A stretch of 64,000 bases of DNA from Lanius collurio. Its lineage: Eukaryota > Chordata > Aves > Passeriformes > Laniidae. A program made the position numbers and the translations under genes. Shown one piece after another: positions 1 through 15,200 of the stretch (the first letter of the stretch is position 1; every line of letters begins with the position of its first letter). Under the pieces are notes generated by a model. That model was not told the DNA's origin and did not search any database. It was given only the letters and a program-made list of their open reading frames with translations. The stretch is from NCBI GenBank assembly GCA_020086605.1, contig JACBWW010000017.1, positions 19,125,806 to 19,189,805 on the forward strand. Reading direction: 5' to 3'.

Positions 1-504
1 GATGGTTATACATGTCACATGTGCTGTGTATGCCATGCAGAATGTGTAAAATACCCCTTTCTGAGACTTAAGGGGGGAATGGTGACTAACCCTCCAGGTA
101 GGAGAGAGAGGCATGGAAGAAGGATGAAAAATTGATGTATTAAAAAAAGATATTTACTTGAACTGCCAAAAGTTGCCCAAGGATTTTGCAATATAGACCA
201 TTTGGATGATGAAATGATAAGGATATTTCATGCTAGTATGAATGAAGCAATGCATGTGAAGAACTTAACTGCAGCGATGCATGTGTGATGGTGAGTGTAA
301 ACAAATTACATTATTCTGGATAAGAATTGTAGGGTCATTGGATGACAGTGTGAAGATAGACATTAGATGTTAAGCAGTACTCTAAAACACAGGTAAACCT
401 TCAGAAACACATAGGGAAAGAAAGGAGAATAAAACCATAGCTGCCATGAGGTTATTGCAGAAGTACTGTTTTTTAAAATATGTTACACATTATGCCTCAT
501 TAAA
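1..504. other. Unannotated intron/flank sequence
   Basis: AT-rich sequence without a recognisable gene or repeat. It lies next to the 3'-truncated side of the minus-strand CR1 fragment, yet no CR1 3' UTR or CR1 tail can be seen in it. Presumably CDK14 intron, inferred from the exons further along. Confidence 0.5.
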
Positions 505-1023
505 CAGAAATGTCACAGTCCATGTCCATCCTGTGCTGGGACCCCAGAGCTGGATGCAGTGTTCCAGGTGGGGTCTCTCTCACCCCAGTGGGACAGAGGG
601 GCAGAATTCCCTCCCCTGTGTGCTGGCCACGCTGCTTTTGGTGCTGCCTGTGGCTCTGGGCTGTGAGTGCACATGGCTGGGTCATGTTGAACCTCTCATC
701 CCCCAGTACCCCCAGGTCCTTCTGGGCAGGGCTGCTCCACATCCCTTCATCCCCCAGCCTGAATGGATGCTGGTGTTATCCCAGCCCAGGTGCAGCAACT
801 TGCACTTGGTCTTGTTGAACCTTATGAGATTCCCATGGGCCACTTCTTGAGCTTCTCCAGTCCCTCTGGATGGCACCTGTCCTTCAGGTGTGTCAACTGC
901 ACCATTCAGCTTGGTGTCATCAGCAAATTTGCTGAGGGTACACTTGATCCCTTCATCCATGTCATTAGTGAAGATATTAAATAAGACTGGTCCCAATATG
1001 GACCCTAAACCAAAGCCTTTCAT
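505..1023 (-). mobile_element. CR1 LINE fragment, reverse-transcriptase C-terminal half
   Basis: The minus strand encodes, in two frames, pieces of the CR1 non-LTR retrotransposon reverse transcriptase. Frame one (1023 down to about 740) begins with the conserved GSILGPVLFNIF block and then FADDTKL, which carries the FADD catalytic motif. It is followed by a CR1-type FNKTKCKLLHLG segment. Frame two (742 to 500) continues with the KDLGVLGDERFNMTQPCAL block and a degenerate match to the following 'plysalvrphleyc' region. One frameshift separates the frames, so the copy is dead. It lacks the ORF start, as most CR1 copies do, and also lacks the 3' UTR, which is less usual. CR1 is the dominant LINE of birds and reptiles. 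Confidence 0.9.
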
Positions 1024-1500
1024 GTGAGTATCTCAAAGTGAAAAGGAGAGGAGGCTAAAATCTGATGCTTTCAAAGAAAATGAGAATTTTAGTGGATGAT
1101 ATATTTAAACTTAAGAAAGAGATGAAGGTGAACTCATCATTTTGTGTTAAGTTTTAATTTATTTATAGAAAGCTTTCTTCTCCTAGCCAAAACGCTGTGG
1201 ATGACTTTGAAATAGGATATCACTGAGCTTTGTCACTCTATGAGATCAGCCGTAGCAATATATGTAACTCAAAAATGAAACGTTTTCAGGGATTCATTCC
1301 TGGGATCTGTACTGGTAGATATTAAAAAGCTATTGTTAATTCTTTATAACTATCCCTAAAGGCAGACTTTGTAAACTCTTTCTGTAGTATTCATCATTAA
1401 AATTTGTGTCTCAAAAACATTACTATCCTTTCCTTGTTAGCTTTTTTTTTTATTTATGTTTTTTTGGACTGCACTGGGCTGCTGTAATGACCTAGGCCAT
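1024..1500. other. Unannotated intron sequence
   Basis: AT-rich sequence with a poly-T run near 1441-1452 and no recognisable gene or repeat. Confidence 0.5.
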
Positions 1501-1640
1501 CAAGGACTCCCAAAAATATCCTATGACTCATAGGATTGCATCAGTCCATTGTGAAATTCCCCACTCTTGGGGAGGCACTGGACATTCCTGCCTGAACCTG
1601 ACCATGTATAAACTGGGCACTTTGAAGACTTGGGACACCA
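1501..1640 (+). promoter_or_regulatory. Possible promoter-like leader of the PRPF6 retrocopy
   Basis: The sequence just upstream of the retrocopy has a TATAAA hexamer at 1607-1612 within a TGTATAAACTGGGC context, about 35 bases before the coding homology begins. It does not look like the short GC-rich 5' leader expected of a housekeeping splicing-factor mRNA. It could be the end of an old LTR or an unrelated repeat. No matching second copy was seen downstream of the retrocopy. This is inference from composition and one hexamer only. Confidence 0.25.
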
Positions 1641-4431
<2,791 letters not shown>

Positions 4432-4830
4432 AGTGTGCCGGACTCAGCTGCCTCAGTGGTCTCTGCAGCATTTACCTGCTCGTGTTGCATTTGCCATTCA
4501 AGCGGCAGGGATTTTGGAGGACAAGAGGTGGATGGTGATAGAGCTTTCTCCCAAAAGGAAAGAACTTTCTCCTGCTGGTGCCACTGCCAGTTTCCTGGCT
4601 GCTTCTTGTGGGCCAGCTCCTCACCGCCACCACCACTGGACAGATGCAGAGGAGGACCCAAACTTCCACAAGAGGACCAGACTTTCCATAGGACCACCGC
4701 TTAAACAGACTGCAACCACCACCCTGACCAGCAAGGCGCCAGGTTGTACTTTGGCTTTGTGGGTTTAAGCCAGGTTTTCTGTATCACTGCAATTATTGTA
4801 ATCTTTCTATTAAATTGTAACTCTGACCTG
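4432..4830 (+). pseudogene. PRPF6: 3' UTR part of the PRPF6 retrocopy
   Basis: The sequence after the retrocopy stop codon is moderately GC-rich up to about 4770 and then reaches an ATTAAA polyadenylation hexamer at 4809-4814. Beyond about 4830 the composition returns to ordinary AT-rich intron. No poly(A) tract follows the presumed cleavage site, so the tail was lost or never present. The boundary is estimated from the hexamer. Confidence 0.6.
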
Positions 4831-7800
4831 AAATCTCTCTCAAGTTATTTGTGTAGGGTTCATTTCTTCTGTTGTTTTACTTTCAAACCAACGCAGTGAT
4901 TTTTTGTTAAGTATGTGTGTCATAGTAGATAGGTTAGTTTAATTAAAGCTACTCCACTAAGTCATCTTGCTGATCGTTATCATCTTCCAATCACAGAGCA
5001 TACGTTTTAATTTTACACTGTTTGAGTTCTCTGTGGTGTTTTTAACAATTATCGACTGAGATGTTGATTTAAATGTCTTTTCTTCCTAGATATTCTAGGT
5101 TGTGGTGCTTTTTACACAATATATTAGTAATATTAAGACTGAGATTGTGTATATATACAGGTACATCAACAGTCATGGGAATTATGGTGCATAATTCTGC
5201 CTAGAATTTTATTTATGTGCTATGGAGACACCTTCATTTCAGTTCTGAAATATTACCAATATTGGCAGCACATGTAACCGTATTGAAGACTGAAGATTAA
5301 TAACGCTGCTATCAGTTACTGTCTTGCAAGTTGGGGGTGAGGAATTTAGGCAAACAAGATGCATGTTATTTTACCTGACACTTAGTATAGGCTTCATATT
5401 CTTTCAAAATAGACATTTTTTTCAGTGCTATTTTAATGTATTATAAAGGCATGAACACAGCACTAGCTTAGAATTCTGTGTGTAATAGTTGTGATTGTTT
5501 TTGCAAGCATCAGTGAGACATGACTGAAAGAAAACTATTTATTTGTTTTTGTGTAGCAAGGCATGCCTTATTATTGAAGGCTGAGGTATGCTGGGGTCCC
5601 ATTTTGGACCCAGCTAGATTACCAGTGGGAAAGCCCACAGACCCACTTTCTTAAAAGTAGAATTACTACAAAATTCCATATTTTGATCAAGTTCTACACT
5701 TGGTATCTGTGTATATTAACTGCTGATCGTGCTGCAGATCTGATTGCCTCTGGCCTTTGCATGTCCTTTTTTTAAGTGCTTTGGGCTAATAATCAGAGGT
5801 TGACATAATTCTTTAGAAAAGTACTTGTACAAAACCTTTAAATAAGGCCTTAAAGAAAAAAAAGTGAGGCTAAGAAAATAATATTTGACTTTCCTAAAAG
5901 GAAATCCTAAATCAAGATAAAATAATAAAATTTAGGTTCTTATCATGGATACACTGCACCAATATGTTGTAGTCTGAATTATTTTATTTGTATGAGATTT
6001 TTGCAACCATAGCAAGGAACACAGAAGTATCAATAACAAATAAAACCATCTCAGTGTAACTGTATTAGTGTTCATAGGAAGATATGGCTCTGATAGTAAT
6101 GTTGGAGTTAGGTTTTCCTAATGCACAGAAAGAGTATAATTGCCTAAAGTAATTAACCTGTTATATGCAAAGACTGAGCGCAAAATATATCTGGACCAAT
6201 TTGAAGTATTATGTTTAAAATCATTACACAGTATTCTCTATGTTGCTGTTGTTCCCTTTGAGTTTGTAGTTTCAGTGTTCTTTGTAATGCAAACTGTATA
6301 TGGAATCAGTCCCTAAACCCACAAAATCTCTTTTTTGGTCTTAAAAGTTGCAAAACTAATTGGCCACATGTTGCATGGCATTTTATTTCAGACAGTGACT
6401 TTTTAAGTGAATTCCACCATGCCATATGATGCATCTGGTGTAGTTCAAATATTGTTATTGCAAAGCAAGTTTCACAGCATGTTGTACTTTGAATAACTCA
6501 TCATGCATTCCATTGTGCAATATTATCCACTGCGTCACTTGCCATCTTAAGGTAAAAATTATTTTCTTTGCATTCAATACATTTGTATCACTGCTAGATT
6601 GTTTTATTAAGGTCATGTCTTTTTGTACTCTCTGTATTCTAACTTCAACTAAACTCAAACTTCCCAATTTAGGGAAGAGGGTCATGTTTTATGGTCACCT
6701 ATGATAGGAAGGATCTGAACTGGACCGGACAGGTGTCCCATCCAGCACTGAGTTTCTGGACACAACTCCTTAAGCGTCTTGTTAAACAATTTCTTCAAGA
6801 AATGTTATCGGTGGCTTGTGAAGTGGCTGGCTAGATGTCTAAATGACGCTCCCAAGTGAGTAAATTTCCAAAAGTGTTTATTTTTTTCTTGTATATTTAG
6901 TCTGCAGTTGTCAAAATGGAAGAGTTTGTGTTGAGAAGTAGTGGTTCTCCTTAGCTGTGCATTTTCTTCTTTGAGGAGAAAATGGGCTCATATGGATGTA
7001 TGAAACTTTTACTAATTACTGCATTTGGTTATTACTTCAAGGAGAGGAGGGAAATGTTAGCTGCCTTTCTCCCTTGCTCCCTGTTTCCCCTCCTCTCAGA
7101 TGACTCAATGTAGACTAATGAAAATAGGACAGTACTTGCAAGTTCATTTTATTAGTGTGTAGTAAGACCACACAGAACAAAGGTAACAACTGGCATTTTT
7201 TCACTATGCCATATTAATAAATGATGGTTTGCATTTTTAGTTAGTGGTTCATTAAAGCTATGACATTGTGTAATCTCTCTTTTTTAAGTGTAGCAATTTG
7301 CCTTTGTCTTGAAAATCTCTAAAGACACCTCCTTGTATGTGAAGAACTGTTCCCAAGTGCCACATAGCATTGTGCGGTCTGCCCTGGGATGAAAGTGTTG
7401 GCAGGACTTAAAGTACTGATTATGGGAAACTTGTATTTTCAGCTGGCTTCCAATCTAAATCTAACTCCATAGTTATTTGACTTTTTTTTTTTAGTTATTG
7501 TATTGAAGCTATTTTTTAGGTTGGTTACTCTCCCATCCCCCTGGAAAACAAACCAATCCCATGCTACAGGGGTCTTTGTGTGTTCCATCAATTCCATTCT
7601 TAATTCTAGATAGCATTTGCCTTCCAGCCAGGTTTCCCAGTCCTCTCTGTTGTACCATGGGCAGCAGCAGAGCACATATTTGTGCTCTAGCCAAGTTATA
7701 TTCAACCACAGTCTGCAGATGGGGTTGAGAGTAGGGCAAGGGGTGGGGCTAGCACAGGAGGAGAGGGATAAGAATAGTAGGGAGTCAAGCAAAAATGCTG

Positions 7801-8154
7801 GGAAGCCTGCATGGATGAACAAAGGCTTCCTAACAGGACTCAAATGTAAAAAACAATTATATAGAAGATGGAATTGAGAACAAGTAATTGGGAAAGAATA
7901 CAGATACATCTTCCAAGTATGCACGAACAAAAGCCAAAGCCCACCTGGAATTGGATCTTTTGAGGAAAGTCAAAAAGAAGGGCTTTAATGCAACAAATGA
8001 TTTTTTTCCCAATTTTTTCAATGCAGTAAAAATAATTAACTTTTAAAGATGGGATGTTTCTGTAAGTTGTATTTCACTACAGAGAGGCCCTGCAGAGAGA
8101 AATTTAGACAAATTAAGACACCTTGGCAATAACCAACTGTATATTTAACAAGGG
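4831..8154. other. Intron sequence, no gene seen
   Basis: AT-rich intronic sequence. Open frames inside it (for example 7439-7930 on the minus strand) resemble no family I recognise and have no supporting features. Presumed CDK14 intron. Confidence 0.5.
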
Positions 8155-8905
8155 TGAGTGCCAGGTTTCATACCTGGAGTGGGTCAATCAAGTACAGACA
8201 GACTGGAGAATGACTGCAAAGCAGCCCTGCAGGAAGGGACCTGGGCTTCCTGGTCGATGTCAAGTTGAACATGAATCAGCAGTGCCCTGGCAGCCAGGAA
8301 GGCCAAGCGTGTCCTGGGGGAGCATCAGGCACAGCATCACCAGCCAGGCAAGGGAGGGGATTGTCCTGTTCTGCTCTGCACTGGGGCGGCCTCACCTCGA
8401 GTGCTGGGGCAGTTTTGGGTGCCGCAATATAAGAAAGATATAAAGGTACTGGAAAATGTCTAAAGGAGGACCACAGAGATGGTGAACAACCTAGGGGGAA
8501 GCCATACAAGGAGTGGCTGAGGTCACTTGGTCTGCTCAGCCCGGAGAAGAGACTGAGGGGAGACCTCGTGATAGTCTACAATGTCCTCACAAGGGGAAGC
8601 AGAGACTCAGGTGCTGATCTTTTCTCTCTCGTGACCAGTGACAGGACCCAAAGGAAGGGCATTAAGCTGTGTTGGAGGGGTTTAGTTTCAAGAAACAGTT
8701 CTTCACCCAAAGGGTGATTGGGCACTTGAACAGGGTCCCCAGGGAAGTGGCCGCAACATCAAGCCTGACAGAGTTCAAGAAGCATTTGGATATCGCTGTC
8801 AGACATGCAGTGTGATTCTTGGGGATGGTCCTGTGCAGGGTCAGGAGCTGGATTTCAATGAGCCTCTTGGGTCCTTTACAACTCAGAATATTCTGTGATT
8901 CTATA
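8155..8905 (+). mobile_element. CR1 LINE, 3' part with tail
   Basis: Sense-strand CR1 fragment. The start carries a degraded reverse-transcriptase C-terminal region, including an LFCSALGRPHLECWGSFG-like block near 8367-8425 that corresponds to the 'lysalvrphleycvqfw' block of CR1. Further along come the usual CR1 landmarks in order: a CAGCCCGGAGAAGAGACTGA block at 8538, a GTGACAGGACCCAAAGG block at 8638, a CCAGGGAAGTGG block at 8739, and the terminal ATTCTGTGATTCTATAA near 8889-8905. It is truncated at the 5' end, as usual for CR1, and full of indels and stops. Confidence 0.9.
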
Positions 8906-11900
8906 AATTTGTAGGCTATTTGACTTGCTTTCAGTCTCTGTGCTTTGGCCTGACACCTTGTTTCTTTTTGGAGTCCAGTTCCCTGTTTCTCTGTCATGCC
9001 TTTTTTGCCTACTGTGTTTTCCTTTTCCTATGGCCATCCACCACTTTTCCCTTAACATGGTGCTTGTCTTTTGGCATATACTGGTCTCTGCAGGTGCTTA
9101 CTATCTTTTTTTTCATTTTCCTGAGCATCCTTCTGTTCTGTTCTCCCTCAGCCTCAGACAGAAAATGCTGACAGAATAAGGCCAAGAAATGTAAACATTG
9201 TGAAAGTATTTTCTTGTAATTTCAACTGGAAGCTCTTATTCATGTTTTCTTCTGAGCCACGCACTTGAGAGAGAGGAGAAGAAAATTTTGTTCAAGAGAG
9301 TGGAAGTCGTATTTTTTCAGGAGACATGAAGCCTGCTATCTGCTTGGAAACCAAGTTAACAACCTGAGAAGTCTGGAGATGCCCCTGTGACTAAGGTTGG
9401 GAAATAGATCAGGGGAAAAGATAACAACTACTACATAATTTTGGAAGCATCTTATAGAATTTGCTTATGCTATTCAAGTTTTATATGTCACTGGAGCCAC
9501 TGATGCTAGGTTCACACGTGAGCCTGGAGTTGAAAAGTATGTCAACATGTGTCAGTCTTGGTGACTATGGCGGGACTCGAGCAAATGAGTTGAGTTTAAA
9601 CACATTTTGCTTTCTTCAAAGTGGAACTCTAAAAGAGAGCCTATTTCCAATGGTTCTGTGGTGAGGATCACTGGAGCTGCCTGGGTTGTGAGCAAGGGCT
9701 GTGTTTTGCCTGCTAGTTCATTGTACCTCATCATTACATAAAAATGAAAAATGTTTCAGGATGCTGAAGATGTCATCTCAGCTGAGCTACATGCCTTTCC
9801 TCCTGAGGGTTTCGCTGATGTACACATTACTGTTCCCTGTCCTACTATAGACTGCCCAATGCTCTCCCAACCCCAGGAGGTTTCTGGGGAGCCAGGAGCC
9901 ATCTGAAGCACAGACCAGCAGGGGTTGCTGTAGGAGTAGGAGATGGAGAAGGTATACTGCCTCCTTTCGAGAGAAGCTCTCCCTGAGGGTTTGCCAGGGT
10001 TTGCTCCTGCTTCCCTCTTTTCCCTCCTACCACACTCAAGCTTGCTTGGGCTGAGTAGTGGATTCCCAGCACGGAGTAGGTGTCTGTTGCTTACTCACAG
10101 CTTTGTGTATTTTGTACATTCATAAATTAAATACTAAGTTTCATCCTCAAAATGCGGAAACTAACTTGAGAGTTCATATTTTGACTCAATAAATTTTAAA
10201 TGCTTTTTAATATTTATAGTTTATGTAAAAGTGGCTAGTGGTATTCATAGTGCTTGTTTCCAGGTCCTCATTGATTATTTCTATAATGTCATTTTGTCAC
10301 TCTAGAACTTGCTGATATCTTTCACTACTGGGACGAATTGAATTGGGAATGATTAGTTTCATCCTTTGATTGAGTGTTGAGTTTTTCCCCTTAATTCCTG
10401 TGAAATCACCATTAGCTATTTTGGCTGCAGTACTGTGTTGGGTTGAGGCACTGCTACATTGTAAATCAATATCTTTTCAAAAAGACTGCTGTAAATTGCC
10501 TAGATAGCATATGCATGGTTACTTTGGCTGCAATGCTGCTGCAGAGCCTGGATACTCTGCCTTTCTGGGAACTCCACAGGCAAGTCCATCATATATTAAA
10601 AAAAAAAATCTTTTTAGAAAGAGCATAGTGTTGCTGATGAAATTTAGGCAGAGAAATATTGTATGCTCGGTGCTCATCTGTACCTTTTATATTCTACTCC
10701 ACTGGGATTACCCTGTCTTGAGGGATTTCTTTGTTTGCTGCTTTAGATTTCCCCCTTTCTTAGCTGTAGTACAGCCGTACCATTTCAGCTTGCTAGTGCA
10801 GAAAGATGTTGTGAATTCAGTTGCTGAATGAGCCCGGCCTGACTGCAAACACTAACATTGCTAGAGAGATGCCAAAGAGTTGCAGGTGAATCTGACCTGA
10901 TCTGGGCAACAGCAAAACGGTAAGATGGGGCTTGTTTAAATCTCTGGGATTAATTGGGTGCTGGGGTTTCCTGTTTCGACCTGAAGCCTAGTTATCACAT
11001 GCTTCCAACTTGAGCAGGATTCATTCTGTGCATGTCAGGGTGGGTTTTCTCGGGAATGCTTAACATCCAGGCAGAGGGAGGCGGTGGGAAGCTGGGAACG
11101 CCACATGAGACCTCTCGGCAGCCACCCTGGTGAGATTCTCCAGCAGTACTGCCTGCGGTTTGTAAATACCAGGGAAAAGGTAGGGGAAGGCTTAAAAGCG
11201 ATGCTTTTCTCGGTACAGCTTTGTATCTCTGTCTCAGGCAGCATTATTTATAATTGTATTAAGAGGATAGTATGGGCAATTTTTTCCGATACATGCTTGG
11301 CTGAACGCCCTCTGGGATGAGTGAGTGAAGGACGTGATCAGCCACTTTTTCATCTCTGCTAACAAGTCTGTGCATCTTGCTAGATCTGAATAAATGTCTA
11401 TAACAGTTACAGATTTGCTGGGTGGTAGAAGATAAAATTAAAACGATCCTTTATAAATACGTATTGTATCATGGATGTGTTTTGCCTTGTTAACCTCTGT
11501 CATGATTTTATTTCTCTTGCATGCTGTCTTTATTTAGTATAACAAAAAAGTGAGGTAGTCTTTTTAGGTAGTCATTCTTGAATGCTTATGTAGGAGTGTG
11601 TTGACAGTGGTTTGGATCTTAGTGGAATATTTCAACATGTGAAAGCTTAGAGCAGCAGCATGTTCAGGAAAAGAGAGGAAGAAAAGAGCAGCAGTTACCA
11701 TTAGTACAAGTCAGAAAGATTAAAATGTGGCCATAGTATGGAATTATTTGAATTATTTCTGATGACTTAACTGACAGCTAGTGTGTTTCAGTTACAGATC
11801 AAGGTATAGAAAACTCTCAAAAGAAATCCACTGGAGCTGAACAAAAATTAGTATTTCACCATATGGTCTACTATTTAAAGGAAATGAACTGTGGTAGTAA

Positions 11901-12240
11901 TATTAGAGTGGTGAGAGATGGTTTTTGCTATTACTAGTTAAGGACAAAAGCAAGGAGCTTTTTTTCTGGAGGAGAATGCTTATCTTTATGCAGCCTGTGA
12001 ATTATACTCCAAGAAGAGATCAGTTGTATATCAGTGTGGGATCAAATAACTAGTCTGACAGGGATTCCTGTTTGCTTTTTCTGTACTTGCCAATTAAAGG
12101 GTTCTTCTTCTTTGTCACCGAATATGATTAAAGGGTAAAGATTCAGTCCTACATAAATTATTTTCTGAAGCTTTCATTATTTTTTCACTGGAGTTCTTTT
12201 AAAAAATGCTCTATATACTGCAACGTAAGTGATGTCAGGT

Positions 12241-12271
12241 GGTTGTATATAGTTTCACACTATATACAACC
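12241..12271. repeat. Perfect 13-bp inverted repeat (hairpin)
   Basis: The arms GGTTGTATATAGT and ACTATATACAACC are exact reverse complements separated by the 5-base loop TTCAC. No poly-T run follows directly, so it is not a Pol III-type terminator, and no larger repeat is visible around it. Confidence 0.9.
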
Positions 12272-15200
12272 TTAATTTACATAATTTTTTTCTCAGAAAG
12301 TAGAGATGCTTTTCTGTTTTTGTTGATAATTATCCATAACGTTTCTCTTGCAAGAGTTATTTCAGTTGTGTTTTTTAAACAATTTTTATGGAAGTTTTCC
12401 TTTTCTTATACTGTCATGCCTATTAATAAATTGCAAACCATTGTTTAATACATAGAAGTAGTCCAGCCACTTGTGTTTGTCCTCATATTGTACAACAAAT
12501 GGAAGTCCAGGAATGTGGGATTTTTTTAAAGCAAATTTTACATTGTGTTTTAATCTTAGTGTTATCCTTTCATCTACTTAAATTTGTTGTTTCCATTATC
12601 TTCCTACCTGCAAGTGTTTTTTGTCCCCAAGTCTAAAGTCATCATGTCTGCTTGCTATGTTACTACTGTCTCTAGAGTTCTCCCATTTTAGTTTTCTGAG
12701 CTTAAGAAAAGAATAATGTTTTGGACATAATTTGTTGATAAATAATCTTCCCTGTAGTAATACTTAGTTAAACACAGACTCCAAATTAACTAGCTGGAAA
12801 AATTAACTTAAAATGTGGAAAATGAGGCCAAAAGTTAACACAGATGGGAAAGGGAAGAAACACATAGTTTAATAGGCAGTTATTGCCAAGTGCTTTATGA
12901 TGATAAAGGTCTTGTTGTGAATCAGTTTTGTAGTGAGGCTGAGGTCTGTCACAGCAGGAGACAAGGGATTATCTGAGGAGTGAATGTTTGCTATAGTCTC
13001 CTTAATGCCCCTGACTCCAGAAAGAAAGAACTTCAAGGAGTTGTAGCTGAGCCGGCAAAAAATCATCAAGATCTTGTCTTAGTGCAAGGTTGGCCAGCCA
13101 TTGAAGTTCTATAGCAAAAATGGTCACCGAACTAATTTTTTTTTGAGTTATTTTGCTGTGTAAATCCTAAACAAAACCAGTCCCTAAAATCTCTAAAACC
13201 AAACTTGCCCCAACAGTTTCTGACATTCTTCCCTCGCACTGGGTGTGACAGCCCACAGCACTGGTGGGCTGTTTGGAGAGTTATCTCAGAGCAGGTGCTC
13301 TGTCTCAGACAGGCGGTTCTTGTTTCTCCCAGAGCCCCCACAGATGAGAGCATGGATAGAGCCATGAAGGGGCTGTGATTAGGCTGAAGAGCAAGTGTGC
13401 CTGGCCGGTCCCACAGGGCAGCTGGCAGGGGCAGCTCTGCTGGGCTCCAGCTGTGGCGAGAAGGGGTAAGGAATTTTTTTGTTTTTTAAGCTAAATCCTT
13501 GCCCGGTGCCAGCTTCCACTGGATGTTTGCCCCTGCAGATTTCAGTAGCTGCCCTGGGTGGGTCTTCGGGGTCGGCAGGTGCTCGCTGGGGTGAGACTGT
13601 GTGTGAGGGCTCAGCCTGGGGCAGAGAAATGAGAATTTGGGCTGTGTTCAGCAGCTTCAGTATGAATGTGAGTGCAGATGTGCTCCTTAAAGGTCACAGG
13701 AGCTGCTGAGCAGATCCAGACAGCTCTGTTGGGGTTGTTCTCCTTTGAAGTCCCAGGAAGGCAAAAATACTCAGCTGTCAGGGAGTGCTGTACATGGTTT
13801 GTAAGTTGGGTTTGATAATACTAGTGTTAAAATGTTCCTAAATGTTTCAGGTGTTGATACAATGATAATTACAGTTTACAATCCCTGTTGAAATGAATAG
13901 GAGTATCCTAGCAAATATTAACTGAAGCAACAGAGAGGCTGTGCAGTTTTAGTTCTCCAAAGCCTGTTTCAGAACTAAAGAAAAGAGCATCTGGTGTTCT
14001 TAGTTTGGGAAGAATAGGTTAATTACTATTTTCTGAACTTGAGTTCCCTTATCTAAATCCATACTGGCTTCCAGCGTCTTTGATTAAGTTTTTCTTTTGC
14101 TGCCATGTTAGGAAGATACATGAATGTACTGATGATGTTAAGAATCTGACCCTTAAAAACTTTATTTTTCTTAATACTGTTAATATAATGCTAATGCCAG
14201 GACAAGTTCTCCCAACAGCAGCTCCACCAGTCCTTAAGTGTTCCTTCCACCTACATGGTGACTTCTGGGTTTTTGTATAGTTCATTAAATACCTTTCTGT
14301 GATGCCTTTTCCTTTTGACATAAGTATACTGAATATCATCAGAATTATTGATTATATGCATCTGTTTGATATGTGGCATATTTTTCACTGGTATCTTTTG
14401 TTCCACTCCCTAATATAAGCTTACATATATTTCTGGATTTAGCATTTTAGCAATAAGTGAGTAGTGAAATAGTAATTTAGCATAGTACTGAATGTTGAAT
14501 TCAGGGGGGTGATTTTGTATGATAAAATTTTTGAATCAACCCCATAAACCCATCATTGTGCCTTCGCAGAAGTAACTTCTGGGCTTTCTCTCTATTGCTG
14601 CTGATCTTGCTCTTTTGTTTTTCATATTCCTTGGTGGATGGGCTTCTCTGAAGTTGCTGTATCAGTTCTAGACTGGCCTGTGGAGGACATGGAAACATAT
14701 AGTTTTATCTGTTAGTTGTCTTTGTTTTGGTGTGCTAGTCAGAAATGGTATGAAAAGTGTGAGCAGTGATTTTTTTTATTTTGCAAAAATTTGTAGAATT
14801 TATTGTTGGAATTTGTATACCTTAATTCAAGAGTGGAACCTGCTATTCCATCCTGCTGACTAGATATGTTGCAGCTTCTGATTGAAAAATAACTTGATAA
14901 ACTTCAGCTAGATGTTATATAAATATAAAATAAACTAAGCTAGCAACAAATATCATATCAGCAAGCATCTGATCCTGTCTGTATCATTCTATCCAGGAAA
15001 TTGAATAGAATTTATGTCAGTTATATTTCAGTTTTGCTGCGTTGGATGTTTGTAATTTAATATTAAATTGTATACAACATAACTGAAGAGGAAAATACCA
15101 AATGTTGCCAAGTGAGAAGTGAGGAAGTAAAACCAATAGGAAAAGGCACAATATCTATTTATATATTGTGAAAGCTCAGCTTCGCTTAATTCATTTCTGA

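Noticed and set aside
7439..7930. 163-codon minus-strand open frame
   Set aside because: No recognisable domain, low-complexity lysine run, no splice or promoter context. It lies in an AT-rich intron and looks like a chance frame.
10840..11200. Possible alternative first exon of CDK14
   Set aside because: A GTAGGG-type donor could be imagined near 11178, but there is no coding continuity with the next exon and no promoter evidence.
13190..13760. GC-richer patch, considered as promoter or old LTR
   Set aside because: No paired repeat, no TATA plus AATAAA arrangement and no coding match could be seen.
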